Below the pieces are notes generated by a model, which saw nothing but the letters and a program-made list of their open reading frames with translations, was not told where the DNA came from and did no database searches. Positions 7,702 through 17,383 of a stretch of 64,000 bases of DNA are shown here, piece after piece (the stretch's first letter is position 1; each line of letters starts with the position of its first letter). Both the position numbers and the translations under genes were made by a program. The stretch is from NCBI RefSeq assembly GCF_006542335.1, contig NZ_CP032485.1:157501-221500 (forward strand). Reading direction: 5' to 3'. Origin of the DNA: Neokomagataea tanensis. GTDB taxonomy: Bacteria; Pseudomonadota; Alphaproteobacteria; Acetobacterales; Acetobacteraceae.

Positions 7702-8828
7702 CACGCCCCACAACTTTTCTTCTTCGCATGGGCCTTTTCCTGCTGGCCGTCATCGCTCTAGCTGCCTCTATGGCACCGACCCTGACACATGCCTTTCAGG
7801 GGAATCCAAAGCTGATCTCCGTAATCTTGGGCGTGCTTGTTCTTGGTATTTTGTGGAATTTGCGCGTCGTCCAACGCCTCATGCCCGAAGTCAGCTGGGT
7901 TGAAATGCTGCGCCAATCCCGCGCAGGCTTGACCGCCCCTAATCCTCCTCGCCTTCTCGCGCCAATGGCGAGCATGTTGGCTTCGCGCAGCCGTAGCGAT
8001 AAGCTGAGCCTCTCGACGCACGCGACCCAAGCGATGCTCGACAGCCTCTCCTCGCGCTTGGATGAAAGCCGCGAAATTTCACGCTACGTCACGCAGCTTC
8101 CAATTTTTCTTGGGCTACTCGGTACATTTTACGGCCTCTTGCTAACGGTAAGCTCTATTGCTTCCGTCATCTCAGGTATGTCTGCCGGAAGCGGAGACCT
8201 TGATGCGATGTTTGGCCAGCTCAAAACGGGCCTTGCCGCTCCGCTAGGTGGCATGTCCACGGCCTTCTCTGCTTCAATGTTCGGACTTGCATGCGCGCTT
8301 GTTCTTGGCTTTTTGGACTTAACAGCCGGACAGGCACAGTCTCGCTTTTTTAACGAACTTGAAGAATGGCTGGCTGGCCTGACCCGCGTTGGTAGCGGCG
8401 GCAATGCTGTTACCGAAAACGACGGCGCTCCAATCCCCACTTACGTTCAAGCATTGCTCGAGCAAACAGCCGAAAACCTTGAAACCCTGCAAAACGCCGT
8501 TTCTCGCGGCGAAGAAGGCCGCGTCCGTGAACTCGAGTTGCTGGACGGCCTGCAAGAGCGCCTGCGCGGCATGACAGAACTCCTACGTGCCAACCAACAA
8601 ATCATGACACGGACAGCTGAAACTCAGGCAGAACTTGGCAGCTACCTTCAAAAACTGCACGGGACCGAGCACAACGCGCCGCTTGAACGCATTGAAGGGC
8701 AACTTGCCCGAATGGGAGAAGACCTCAAACAAGGTCGCCTCCAAACAACTGGCGAACTCCGTAACGATTTGCGCATCTTGGCGCGTACAATTGCCGCATC
8801 TTCTGGCACTAGCGTACGTCAGGATTAA
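7698..8828 (+). CDS. MotA/TolQ/ExbB-like proton-channel protein with coiled-coil tail
   Basis: 376 residues from a GTG that overlaps the preceding stop by four bases. Four hydrophobic segments are visible: about 5-28, 36-55, 135-160 ('FLGLLGTFYGLLLTVSSIAS') and 178-210 ('GGMSTAFSASMFGLACALVLG'). The last two correspond to the MotA/ExbB channel core, with the expected small polar residues and GLLGTF signature. Residues about 250-370 are a long soluble helical tail (ETLQNAVSRGEEGRVRELEL and so on), unlike TolQ or ExbB, which end soon after the last membrane helix. It pairs with the MotB-like gene five bases downstream. No flagellar or tol gene is nearby, so it is likely a stand-alone motor. The exact role is unknown. 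Confidence 0.82.
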   Translation: MTRPTTFLLRMGLFLLAVIALAASMAPTLTHAFQGNPKLISVILGVLVLGILWNLRVVQRLMPEVSWVEMLRQSRAGLTAPNPPRLLAPMASMLASRSRSDKLSLSTHATQAMLDSLSSRLDESREISRYVTQLPIFLGLLGTFYGLLLTVSSIASVISGMSAGSGDLDAMFGQLKTGLAAPLGGMSTAFSASMFGLACALVLGFLDLTAGQAQSRFFNELEEWLAGLTRVGSGGNAVTENDGAPIPTYVQALLEQTAENLETLQNAVSRGEEGRVRELELLDGLQERLRGMTELLRANQQIMTRTAETQAELGSYLQKLHGTEHNAPLERIEGQLARMGEDLKQGRLQTTGELRNDLRILARTIAASSGTSVRQD

Positions 8829-8833
8829 ACACT

Positions 8834-9835
8834 ATGGCACGCCGCAAGCGCAGTTCACATAACGCTCTCGACGCATGGCCCGGCTACGTGGACGCCCTGT
8901 CCACGCTGCTTATGGTTGTCACTTTTGTTTTGCTCGTCTTCGTCGTGGGGCAACAGTTTTTGTCTGTGTCCCTAACACGGCGTGAGCACACTCTTGACGC
9001 CCTGCAAAAGCAACTGGCTGAGCTGTCCCATATGCTCTCCATGACGGAAGATAAAAACCGCTCGCTTAACGCAACCGTCGCCAGCCTCGGGTCAGAAAAA
9101 GAGCACAACGAGGCCCAACTGGCCACGCTTTCCACTCAACTCGCGGCGCTTTCTGGTCAACTGCACGACCGAGACCAAGCGATTGCTGCGGCTGACACAT
9201 CATCCAAAGCACAAACCAGCAAAATTACCGAGTTACAGGCGCAAATTGATGAGCTGACGCGCCAACTCCAAGCCATCAGCAGCGCTTTGGACCTAGAAAA
9301 GAAAAACAGCACAAGCAAAGACGACCAAATCAAAGATTTGGGAAACCGCCTCAACGTCGCCTTGGCTGACAAAGTCAACCAGCTGAAACGCTACCGCTCT
9401 GAGTTCTTTGGCCGTCTGCGCGATCTTCTAAAAGATCAAAAAGGCGTCAACGTCGTCGGTGACCGCTTTGTTTTCCAGTCTGAAATTCTATTTCCACAGG
9501 GCAGCGCAGATTTAACTCCTGCGGGCCGGAAAGAAATCGTCACGCTGGCGCATACATTCAAGCAGGTCGCTTCGACCATCCCTACAGATTTGCCGTGGAT
9601 CCTCCGCGTGGACGGTCATGCGGACCGTCAGCCCATTCACAGTGCATTTCCAAGCAACTGGGAACTCTCTTCAGAGCGCGCCATCACCGTTGTGAAGCTC
9701 CTGATCAACGAAGGCGTAGACCCGCACCATCTCGCAGCAACAGGCTTTTCGGACTACCAACCACTCGATTCGGCTGACACCACAGCAGCTTACGCGCGTA
9801 ACCGCCGTATCGAGTTCCGCCTGACGGATCGTTAA
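8834..9835 (+). CDS. MotB-like protein: TM helix, coiled coil, OmpA peptidoglycan-binding domain
   Basis: 333 residues. After a basic N-terminus (MARRKRSSHNALDAW) comes a single membrane helix, 'YVDALSTLLMVVTFVLLVFV', with Asp20 at the place where MotB and ZorB-type proteins carry the proton-binding Asp. Residues about 55-190 are a long coiled coil ('LDALQKQLAELSHMLSM', 'KITELQAQIDELTRQLQ'). Residues about 205-333 are an OmpA domain ('FQSEILFPQGSADLTPAGR', 'DGHADRQPI', 'NWELSSERAITVVKLL', 'ATGFSDYQPL', 'NRRIEFRL'), which anchors to peptidoglycan. Together with the upstream channel gene this makes a complete stator-like pair. Confidence 0.87.
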   Translation: MARRKRSSHNALDAWPGYVDALSTLLMVVTFVLLVFVVGQQFLSVSLTRREHTLDALQKQLAELSHMLSMTEDKNRSLNATVASLGSEKEHNEAQLATLSTQLAALSGQLHDRDQAIAAADTSSKAQTSKITELQAQIDELTRQLQAISSALDLEKKNSTSKDDQIKDLGNRLNVALADKVNQLKRYRSEFFGRLRDLLKDQKGVNVVGDRFVFQSEILFPQGSADLTPAGRKEIVTLAHTFKQVASTIPTDLPWILRVDGHADRQPIHSAFPSNWELSSERAITVVKLLINEGVDPHHLAATGFSDYQPLDSADTTAAYARNRRIEFRLTDR

Positions 9836-10031
9836 AACAGCAACGGCGGAGCCCAACTCAAAGGTTCCGCCTTACACTTCCCGTTCTGCAACAGCTTTTT
9901 ATCCTGTTAAACCGGTCTAGATACCCTGCCAAGGCACCCCACAAGCACGGCTCTCATTCGCCCCTGATTTCATAGGTAAGTTCTGCAAGGTTGAGATTTC
10001 CTCCCGGCGCGTTCTGTTCTATGTATGCCGT

Positions 10032-11834
10032 ATGACCGACACCCCTCTCTCCCTTATCCGCAATTTCTCCATCATCGCCCATATCGACCATGGGAAGTCC
10101 ACGCTGGCTGATCGTCTCATCCAAGCTTGTGGTGCCCTGACCGAGCGCGAAATGAAGGCGCAGGTCCTCGATTCGATGGAGCTGGAGCAAGAACGCGGCA
10201 TTACCATCAAGGCACAAACCGTTCGCCTGACCTACCCGGCTAAAGACGGTAAAATCTATACCCTGAACCTCATGGACACTCCGGGCCATGTGGACTTCGC
10301 TTACGAAGTAAGCCGCTCGCTTGCCGCATGCGAAGGATCTTTGCTGGTTGTTGACGCATCCCAAGGCGTTGAGGCTCAAACGCTCGCCAATGTTTATCAG
10401 GCGATTGACGCAAACCACGAAATCGTACCGGTCCTTAACAAAATTGACTTACCCGCTGCTGAGCCGGAGCGCGTACGCGCACAGATCGAAGAAGTGGTGG
10501 GGATCCCCGCTGACGACGCTGTCGAAATCAGCGCCAAAACCGGCATCAATATTGAAGGCGTCCTGGAAGCCCTTGTCCAGCGCCTCCCTGCCCCAGCGGG
10601 CGACCGAGACGCCCCATTGCAAGCGCTTTTGGTCGATAGCTGGTACGACCCTTATCTCGGTGTGATCATCCTGATTCGTGTCGTGAACGGCGTTGTTCGT
10701 AAGGGTGACCGCATCCGCATGATGCAAGCGGGCTCAACCTATCACGTTGACCAAGTCGGTGTATTCCTACCGAAAATGACCAACGTCGCCGAACTCGGCC
10801 CGGGCGAAATGGGCTACATTAACGCGGCCATCAAAACCGTTGCCGATGTCGCTGTTGGTGATACCGTCACGCTTGACCGCCGCCCGGCTGAAAAAGCACT
10901 CGCAGGCTTTAAACCCTCCATCCCAGTTGTGTGGTGCGGCCTGTTCCCGATCGATGCCGATGATTTCGACAAGCTCCGTGAAAGCCTTGGCAAACTGCGC
11001 CTGAACGACGCATCATTCCACTTTGAGGCGGAAAGCTCAGCAGCACTCGGCTTCGGGTTCCGTTGCGGCTTCCTCGGTTTGCTGCATCTGGAAATTATTC
11101 AAGAGCGCCTCTCGCGTGAGTTCAATCTGGACCTCATCGCTACGGCACCTTCCGTCGTTTATAAAATGACACTCACGAATGGTGACGAAGCCGAGCTCCA
11201 CAATCCAGCGGACATGCCCGATATCGCGCAGATCGCTAAAATTGAAGAGCCGTGGATTAAAGCGACTATCTTGGTGCAAGATGAATACCTCGGAGCGGTG
11301 CTTACGCTTTGCTCAGAACGTCGCGGTATCCAGCTTGACCTCACCTATGTTGGCAATCGCGCCATGGCTGTTTACCGCCTCCCACTGAACGAAGTGGTGT
11401 TCGATTTCTACGATCGTCTAAAATCCCTGACGCGCGGCTACGCCTCATTCGACTATCAGGTCGATAATTATGAGGAAAGCGACCTCGTCCGCATCTCCAT
11501 CCTCGTCAATCACGAACCCGTTGACGCTCTGGCATTCGTAGCGCACCGCACTGTTGCAGAATCCCGCGGCCGCTCAATCTGCACCAAACTAAAAGACCTG
11601 ATCCCAAAGCAGCTTTTCAAAATCGCTATCCAAGCGGCTATCGGGTCCAAAGTCATCGCCCGTGAAACAATCGGCGCGCTGTCAAAAGACGTGACTGCAA
11701 AGTGCTATGGTGGTGATATTTCGCGTAAGCGCAAATTGCTCGACAAACAAAAAGAGGGCAAAAAGCGTATGCGCCAGTTTGGCAAAGTCGAAATCCCGCA
11801 AAGCGCATTCCTTGCAGCCTTGAAAATGGACTAA
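10032..11834 (+). CDS. lepA: translation elongation factor 4 (LepA)
   Basis: 600 residues, full length. LepA is a ribosome-bound GTPase. G-domain motifs: '[14 protein letters not shown]' (G1), 'RGIT' (G2), 'DTPGHVDF' (G3), 'NKIDLP' (G4). Domains II and III follow, then the LepA-specific C-terminal domain ('[20 protein letters not shown]', '[20 protein letters not shown]'). There is no clear Shine-Dalgarno before the ATG, but the start fits the family. The glycosyltransferase gene begins nine bases after its stop. Confidence 0.98.
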   Translation: MTDTPLSLIRNFSIIAHIDHGKSTLADRLIQACGALTEREMKAQVLDSMELEQERGITIKAQTVRLTYPAKDGKIYTLNLMDTPGHVDFAYEVSRSLAACEGSLLVVDASQGVEAQTLANVYQAIDANHEIVPVLNKIDLPAAEPERVRAQIEEVVGIPADDAVEISAKTGINIEGVLEALVQRLPAPAGDRDAPLQALLVDSWYDPYLGVIILIRVVNGVVRKGDRIRMMQAGSTYHVDQVGVFLPKMTNVAELGPGEMGYINAAIKTVADVAVGDTVTLDRRPAEKALAGFKPSIPVVWCGLFPIDADDFDKLRESLGKLRLNDASFHFEAESSAALGFGFRCGFLGLLHLEIIQERLSREFNLDLIATAPSVVYKMTLTNGDEAELHNPADMPDIAQIAKIEEPWIKATILVQDEYLGAVLTLCSERRGIQLDLTYVGNRAMAVYRLPLNEVVFDFYDRLKSLTRGYASFDYQVDNYEESDLVRISILVNHEPVDALAFVAHRTVAESRGRSICTKLKDLIPKQLFKIAIQAAIGSKVIARETIGALSKDVTAKCYGGDISRKRKLLDKQKEGKKRMRQFGKVEIPQSAFLAALKMD

Positions 11835-11842
11835 CGCAGCCG

Positions 11843-13231
11843 ATGCTTAAAACAGCCGCCATCCTCTTCGTCCGCAACGACATTGGAAATTTAGGGTGGT
11901 GGTTAGCGCATCATATTGCCGTTGGGTTTTCTACTCTCATTGTTTGTGATGACCATTCAAACGACGGCACAGCGGCGCTATTAAATAGCGCCGCTTCTTT
12001 ACATGACATCCGTGTCTATCAGTCAGACATATCCCTCGCCTCCGCGCCAGAACGCCTTAAAGATTTTGAAGAGCACGTTCTTAAGGATATTCAGCAGGAA
12101 TTCGATTGGGTCCTTTTCCTTGCTGTAGACGAGTTTTTGCATCTCGAGCACGAAGCCTCCGTTCACGACTTTCTTGTTGCCCATTCAACCGCACCGCTCG
12201 CTCATTGGTGTGTGTTCGGTTCCAACAATCACGGCGCACCCGCTCCCTTCGCTCCGACTGAGCGCTTCACTCATCACGCCAGCCAAACGTTCCCAGACCA
12301 CAGCATTACACGCCGTTTTATCCGCCCGAGCGATCACGTTACTGCGCCCGATCCCTTCAGCGCACCGCATTCATCGGCTCAGTGGTCGGATGCGCGCATT
12401 CTGCATTTTGCCTGCGGTGACCGCGCATCATTTGAAAGCAAGATGTCCGGCACTTCAAAGGAACACATTCAAAGCGCGTGGGAGCACTTTAACCAGAACG
12501 AAATTTTATTCGCGGGCGCTCAACGTCATCTCACACAAACGCGCACACTGCATGCCACCATGGACCAAACCCGCCTAGCGGAACTCCACTGGCGCTTGAC
12601 AGAGATGATTGCAAACAGGCCAGAGCAATTACCCGTCTCGCTTCAAAGCGACCTACTTGCTGCGGGTGATACTTCCGTACCCACACAAAATTTTTCAATC
12701 GGCAGTACAGTTAAACTTGTCTACAATACCATGACCCACTCTCTTCAAGGAGTTCCTAAACATACCCTTGAAGAAGACCGTCACATCCCACTTATCCTCT
12801 CGGTTGAACGCCCATCACCGACGACAGGCATCGCAGCTGCGGTTTTAACAACAGCACGCTCAAGCAATAACGCCTTCTTATACGTTACGGGGGTTGCGTC
12901 TTTGCTGGCCCATATTCCCTTAGAAATCCACACCCGTGAGCGACGCATCGTTTCACCAGTGACCAAAACAGCGGTTACTTTCCCGATTGAAGAACCAAGC
13001 CTCTCCAAAGCAGCCCCTTCACCGGAATACGCCACACGACTGGCGACGTACCAACAACTTGTGAGGCATGGTCACACGCTTGAAGCTTTGATCCACGGCA
13101 TTGCACGCCACGACATGGTCGATGCCAGCGCCCTTGGGTGCGCTATTGCGCTACTTCCCCCCAATGACGCTGACAAACTTTCGGACATGTTCCCCGGGTT
13201 AGTCCCGGCTAGTGTCCGCCCTAAGCACTAA
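11843..13231 (+). CDS. glycosyltransferase family 2-like protein
   Basis: 462 residues. The N-terminal 220 residues resemble the family 2-type glycosyltransferases (GT-A fold) that act on surface glycans: 'AAILFVRNDIGNLGWWLAHH' is the opening strand/helix, 'IVCDDHSNDGTAALLN' the nucleotide-sugar loop (DDxSxDGT), and 'WVLFLAVDEFLHLE' the metal-binding D.DEF-type motif (first Asp replaced by Ala). Residues about 300-462 have no motif I recognise. It is cytoplasmic, with no membrane helix. It starts nine bases after lepA, and its 3' end overlaps the convergent heme oxygenase gene by 11 bases. Acceptor and sugar are unknown. Confidence 0.78.
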   Translation: MLKTAAILFVRNDIGNLGWWLAHHIAVGFSTLIVCDDHSNDGTAALLNSAASLHDIRVYQSDISLASAPERLKDFEEHVLKDIQQEFDWVLFLAVDEFLHLEHEASVHDFLVAHSTAPLAHWCVFGSNNHGAPAPFAPTERFTHHASQTFPDHSITRRFIRPSDHVTAPDPFSAPHSSAQWSDARILHFACGDRASFESKMSGTSKEHIQSAWEHFNQNEILFAGAQRHLTQTRTLHATMDQTRLAELHWRLTEMIANRPEQLPVSLQSDLLAAGDTSVPTQNFSIGSTVKLVYNTMTHSLQGVPKHTLEEDRHIPLILSVERPSPTTGIAAAVLTTARSSNNAFLYVTGVASLLAHIPLEIHTRERRIVSPVTKTAVTFPIEEPSLSKAAPSPEYATRLATYQQLVRHGHTLEALIHGIARHDMVDASALGCAIALLPPNDADKLSDMFPGLVPASVRPKH

Positions 13232-13772
13232 GGGCGGCACGGCCTGCCGACGCAAACAACGCAAAAGCTTCGCGGGCTCCGGCCCAGACTTCTGCCTTAT
13301 AACTCTCATCAGCTGCCTCCAGAATATTCTGCAACCGCCCTAAAAATAACGGCCATCCACCGTTGCTATGCCCTGATGACAAATACTCTTTGGGTAAAGC
13401 CGAAGATACTTTTGCAGCCAATACTTTCCCCCCAAGGCGTGAGCCTTCTAGAACATACAGCACACCTACTGCATAGCCATCATGCGTTTTAGGATTCCAC
13501 AAAATCTCGTCGGGCTGCACGGCTTGCAGCGCCTGTAAATCCCGCGAGAGCGCCGCGGCACGCCAGTCTGTGCCTTCCGCCACACCAAAATCCCGCAACC
13601 AGCGCTCCAAAACCGGTACGACACGCGCATGTGCCGCGAGAAAGCGCCCATAAGAGATTTGGTCTTGCAAATCAAAAGCTGAAAAAATTTGGTCAACACC
13701 ATCGTGCTCAGTCCGGCACGCCCGTCGCAGTTGAACAAGGGCACTATCCGAACGACTATTCATTTTACTCAT
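13221..13772 (-). CDS. heme oxygenase (bacterial BphO/HemO-like)
   Basis: 183 residues, the usual size. Heme oxygenase opens heme to biliverdin, CO and Fe2+. His23 in 'RRACRTEHDGVDQIF' fits the proximal heme ligand, and 'GVLYVLEGSRLGGKVLA' is the distal-helix glycine signature. Two in-frame ATGs at 13772 and 13763 are nine bases apart; the GGTGGA suits the second better, so the chain may be 180 residues. No phytochrome gene accompanies it, so iron release or heme turnover is more likely than chromophore supply. Its 3' end overlaps the glycosyltransferase by 11 bases. Confidence 0.86.
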   Translation of the reverse strand: MSKMNSRSDSALVQLRRACRTEHDGVDQIFSAFDLQDQISYGRFLAAHARVVPVLERWLRDFGVAEGTDWRAAALSRDLQALQAVQPDEILWNPKTHDGYAVGVLYVLEGSRLGGKVLAAKVSSALPKEYLSSGHSNGGWPLFLGRLQNILEAADESYKAEVWAGAREAFALFASAGRAALSA

Positions 13773-13885
13773 TCCACCAGAAACCTTGGTATTTCATTAT
13801 CCAATAAGAGACCACGCATCCATGCTGGCCGTTATGCGTTAGCACTGACTGTACTTTTCAGGAATGCTGCACGGAGCCGGCTCGT

Positions 13886-15916
13886 ATGACAACCCCATCG
13901 CCTTCTCGTCCCAAACGCCGCATTCTCAAATTTTTCTCTTACGGTTTGGGCGTTTTTGCCGCTGCTATTCTGCTGTTAATTTTCTTGTGGCGGTGGGATT
14001 GGTTTGTCCCCCTTATCAACCGCAAAGCAACTGCAGCGCTCCAACGCCCCGTGAGCATTGCCCATTTGCACGTCTCTCCCGGCTTCAAAACCAGTGTTAC
14101 AGTCGACGATCTTCGCATCGAACAACCGGCCGATTTTTCTGAAGAAAAGCAAGACTTTGCTTCCGCTCGCTCAGTAACCGTCAAATTCGACGTCTGGCGT
14201 TACATCACCGGCAAGGGATTATCCATCCCCGTCATACGCGTTGACGCCCCACAAGGTGACATTGTCTCCCGCCTAAACGGCAAAAACAACTACACATTCC
14301 CTAGCTCGTCTTCAAAAGCGGATACGAAGAAAACCTCTTCGACGGGCGATACCCCTCACTTTAACGAAATTGCGATTCACCACGCGGATATTCGCATCGC
14401 ACTCGCCCGCCTCAAAACGGACATGCACCTCCGCATCCACACGACAGAACCTACAGAGCATCAGGCCGGCTCCATCACACTTGACCTCAACGGCCGATAT
14501 GCCCAAGCCCCCATCACTGGCCACATTGTTGGAGGCGCCCTGCTCGGACTTACGAGCCGCGACACCCCTTACCCCATCAACGGCAAACTTGAGAATGGTC
14601 CAACTTTTGTCACGCTCCACGGCACAGTCGATGACCCAATGGCTTTCAAAGGGACGCACCTCGCGCTCCACTTTGCCGGACCTGACATGGCCCTGCTTTA
14701 CGCTTTAACCGGCGTACCCATTCCTCACACGCCAGCCTACAGCATCACTGGGAATCTAGGTTATTCAAAATCCTACATCCGCTTTGACCAGTTTGAAGGA
14801 CGCATGGGCACTTCTGATATCGGCGGCGATATCCATGTAGACCCTCACCAAAAACCAATTTTCGTGGAGGCCCACCTGCACTCACGCAATGTTAATCTCG
14901 CCGACCTTGGCGGATTTATTGGTGCCAAAACAGGGACAGCACCACCACCACCCAAGACCAGCAATGCTATTTTGCCGACATCTAAAATTGATATCCCAAA
15001 ACTCAATGCAGCCAACGTAACACTCACCTACCATGGCAACCGCATTGAAAACAAAGACTGGCCCCTTGATGACATAGACACCGCATTTGACATCCATGAC
15101 GGGTCCATCAATTTGCACCACCTCACCTTCGCAAGTGGTACCGGCCATATCAGTGCCGAGGCCAAGCTTGATCCAGCCTCTGCCAGCCAATTCCACACCC
15201 ACGCCAAGCTTGACGTCTCACGCCTGCCCCTCTCTCGCGTTATGAAGCCTTCTTCGATGTTTCAGGGTCAGGGAACAATCGGTGGGCATATGACACTAGC
15301 TTCAACAGGGAACTCTGTGGCAACCCTAGTGGCGAACGGCAATGGTGGTATTACCCTCGTGCTAGACCGCGGCGGCAATATTACCGCCCTGCTCCCTGAC
15401 TTGATTGGCTTAAAATTGGGATCAGCCGTGTTGTCAGCTCTTGGCATTCCAGACCGCTCAAAGCTTGATTGCCTTGTGGCAGACATGCCGCTTCAAAACG
15501 GCATACTAAAAACCCGCTCGCTGCTACTCCAGACAGGCACGACCCGCACAACAGGCAATGGCAGTGTCAATTTTCATAACGACACACTCGACTACGCCAT
15601 GACAACACGCTCCGTGCATCCTCAAATCCTATCCTTGCCCGGCGCCATTCACATTAGTGGTCCCATTGCATCACCAAGCATTACACCCGGCGCAGAACTC
15701 ATAGGCCGTGTCGCGGCTACAATTGGCTTGGGTATCCTGTTCCCTCCCGCCGCCCTCCTGCCCACCATTCAATTTGGTGTAGGGGAAGGCTCAGCATGTG
15801 AACACGCCCTCGCCAATGCGGACCAACATCCCGCCGCCGGCATAGCACCGGGCAGCACAACAGGTGCAACACGCGCCAAACATGCGTATAGAACACGCCA
15901 TAAAGCCCATAGATAA
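13886..15916 (+). CDS. AsmA family protein
   Basis: 676 residues. One N-terminal membrane helix (about 15-37, FSYGLGVFAAAILLLIFLW) anchors a large periplasmic beta-rich domain. 'RPVSIAHLHVSPGFKTSVTV' followed by 'DDLRIEQPADF' is the AsmA N-terminal signature, and 'RLPLSRVMKPSSMFQGQGTI' with 'GNGGITLVLDRGGNITALLP' belongs to the AsmA C-terminal region. AsmA-like proteins are thought to move phospholipid toward the outer membrane or assist its assembly. The C-terminal 40 residues are basic and low complexity. Its stop is 86 bases before the permease, whose leader fills that gap. Confidence 0.88.
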   Translation: MTTPSPSRPKRRILKFFSYGLGVFAAAILLLIFLWRWDWFVPLINRKATAALQRPVSIAHLHVSPGFKTSVTVDDLRIEQPADFSEEKQDFASARSVTVKFDVWRYITGKGLSIPVIRVDAPQGDIVSRLNGKNNYTFPSSSSKADTKKTSSTGDTPHFNEIAIHHADIRIALARLKTDMHLRIHTTEPTEHQAGSITLDLNGRYAQAPITGHIVGGALLGLTSRDTPYPINGKLENGPTFVTLHGTVDDPMAFKGTHLALHFAGPDMALLYALTGVPIPHTPAYSITGNLGYSKSYIRFDQFEGRMGTSDIGGDIHVDPHQKPIFVEAHLHSRNVNLADLGGFIGAKTGTAPPPPKTSNAILPTSKIDIPKLNAANVTLTYHGNRIENKDWPLDDIDTAFDIHDGSINLHHLTFASGTGHISAEAKLDPASASQFHTHAKLDVSRLPLSRVMKPSSMFQGQGTIGGHMTLASTGNSVATLVANGNGGITLVLDRGGNITALLPDLIGLKLGSAVLSALGIPDRSKLDCLVADMPLQNGILKTRSLLLQTGTTRTTGNGSVNFHNDTLDYAMTTRSVHPQILSLPGAIHISGPIASPSITPGAELIGRVAATIGLGILFPPAALLPTIQFGVGEGSACEHALANADQHPAAGIAPGSTTGATRAKHAYRTRHKAHR

Positions 15917-15940
15917 CGTTTCTATACAGTACCGACCCTA

Positions 15941-16003
15941 GCGGTCAGCCTCCATTGCCGTATAAGGTGCTCAACACATTATACCGCCGGAGTGTCTGAC
16001 CGT
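15941..16003 (+). promoter_or_regulatory. riboswitch-like leader of the purine permease (candidate xanthine/NMT1 type)
   Basis: Two nested stems are plain: P1 CGGTCAG (15942-15948) with CTGACCG (15996-16002), and P2 GTATAA (15960-15965) with TTATAC (15979-15984), continued by GTG/CAC around a CTCAA loop. Between them lies a symmetrical 11/11-base internal loop, CCTCCATTGCC against CGCCGGAGTGT. CTCC on the left can also pair with the Shine-Dalgarno GGAG (15989-15992). The 3' strand of P1 ends one base before the TTG start codon, so folding would hide the ribosome site. A two-stem RNA with one large internal loop in front of an NCS2 purine permease recalls the NMT1 xanthine riboswitch. Structure is seen; ligand class is inferred. 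Confidence 0.6.
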
Positions 16004-17334
16004 TGTCCCCTATTCTTGACCGCTGGTTCCACATATCGGCCCGTGGCTCCACGATCTCACGTGAAGTTATTGCAGGGCTCACCGTTTTCGGAGCGATGGC
16101 ATACATCGTTGCCGTAAATCCCATGATCCTTGCCAGTACGGGTTTAGACCGGCACGACATGGTCATGACTACCATAGCAGGTGCAATGGCTGGCACTCTG
16201 TTAATGGCCCTTTGGGCACGGCTGCCAATAGCACTCGCTCCAGCGATGAGCAGCAACGTTCTTTTCGCTCAGATCATCGTTCATCAGGCGCATGTCAGCC
16301 CCAGCACTGCCTTTACGGTCGTGCTTATGAGTGGACTGTGCTTTACCGCCCTTTCCGTCAGTCGTGTGCGCCAAAGAATAATTCAGGGGTTCCCGCCCAG
16401 TATTGTGCTGGGCATCCAAATTGCACTCGGGGCCTTCATCGCCCGTATCGGCCTCACTACAGGCGGGATTGCGGCAACAGGCCCTGAAGGCTTGAGCTTT
16501 GGCTCCCTAGCGGACCCCTCCGTGCTGCTGTGCCTTTTTGGTGTTCTACTCTGCGCTATCTGCACTGTTTTGCGCGTTCCTGCAGGCCTACTTATCGGGA
16601 TCGTCGTGCTGACAATCCTTGGGCTATTCGTCCATGACCAACACGGCGCAATAACACACTTACCAGCGCACATGCTCGATTGGCCGCACTACCCAACACA
16701 TCTTTTCCTCGCGTTCGATTTCCATGATTTCTGGAACAAAATCGGCCTCTTGTTACCAATCACACTCTATTTTCTCATCAGTGATTTCTTCGATGCAACC
16801 GCAACACTGATGAGCGTGGCTCAAAGAGCAGGACTTACAGGCCCAAATTCGGAGAATAGTCTTGACCACCGCGCCTTTGCTTCTGACGGCGCCGCTAGCA
16901 TCATCGGCGCCAGCTTGGGGACATGCACCGTCTCTGCCTATGTTGAAAGCCTCGCTGGCGTGGAAGCGGGTGGCCGCACAGGCTTGAGTGCGCTCGTCGT
17001 AGCCATTCTGTTTGGCATTGCTTCATTCTTTTGGCCGATTATTACGTCTATCCCAGCGATTGCTACAGCACCTGTTCTCATTCTGGTTGGGCTCAGTATG
17101 CTTGGAGCGCTGAACCAACTGTCCAACACCGCGTCAGAGAGCATCCCCCCAATAACGATGCTTCTAATCGCAGCCATCACCGGCAACTTCATGTTGAGCC
17201 TAACCTGCGGCCTGCTGCTCTATACAGGAATTGCCGTAGCCCAGCGTGCCTTTAGCCGCCTTACGCCAATTGTTCTCGGCCTCGACGCAGCTTTCGTATT
17301 CTACATGGTCCTTCAATCACATATTGGCGGCTGA
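16003..17334 (+). CDS. NCS2 family purine permease (AzgA-like)
   Basis: 443 residues, the size of AzgA-type hypoxanthine/adenine/guanine:proton symporters. The chain is nearly all membrane helices (about 12-14). Signatures: 'GLTVFGAMAYIVAVNPMILA', 'APAMSSNVLFAQIIV' (NCS2 substrate region), 'DFFDATATLMSVAQRAGL' and 'ASLGTCTVSAYVESLAGV'. The substrate is a purine by family; which one is not visible. The start is TTG, preceded by CGGAG eleven bases upstream; no ATG or GTG fits better. The leader folds into a riboswitch-like structure that contains this ribosome site. Confidence 0.9.
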   Translation: MSPILDRWFHISARGSTISREVIAGLTVFGAMAYIVAVNPMILASTGLDRHDMVMTTIAGAMAGTLLMALWARLPIALAPAMSSNVLFAQIIVHQAHVSPSTAFTVVLMSGLCFTALSVSRVRQRIIQGFPPSIVLGIQIALGAFIARIGLTTGGIAATGPEGLSFGSLADPSVLLCLFGVLLCAICTVLRVPAGLLIGIVVLTILGLFVHDQHGAITHLPAHMLDWPHYPTHLFLAFDFHDFWNKIGLLLPITLYFLISDFFDATATLMSVAQRAGLTGPNSENSLDHRAFASDGAASIIGASLGTCTVSAYVESLAGVEAGGRTGLSALVVAILFGIASFFWPIITSIPAIATAPVLILVGLSMLGALNQLSNTASESIPPITMLLIAAITGNFMLSLTCGLLLYTGIAVAQRAFSRLTPIVLGLDAAFVFYMVLQSHIGG

Positions 17335-17383
17335 GCTTTACAACTTAAGTCATTCTTAATGTTTTGGGGGCATACTCACCATC

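Noticed and set aside
6961..9835. Zorya defence system
   Set aside because: Channel and MotB-like genes resemble ZorA/ZorB in layout, but no ZorC, ZorD or ZorE gene follows and the next gene is lepA.
9844..9873. hairpin GGCGGA...TCCGCC after the MotB-like gene
   Set aside because: Short stem and no U-tract; too weak to call a terminator.
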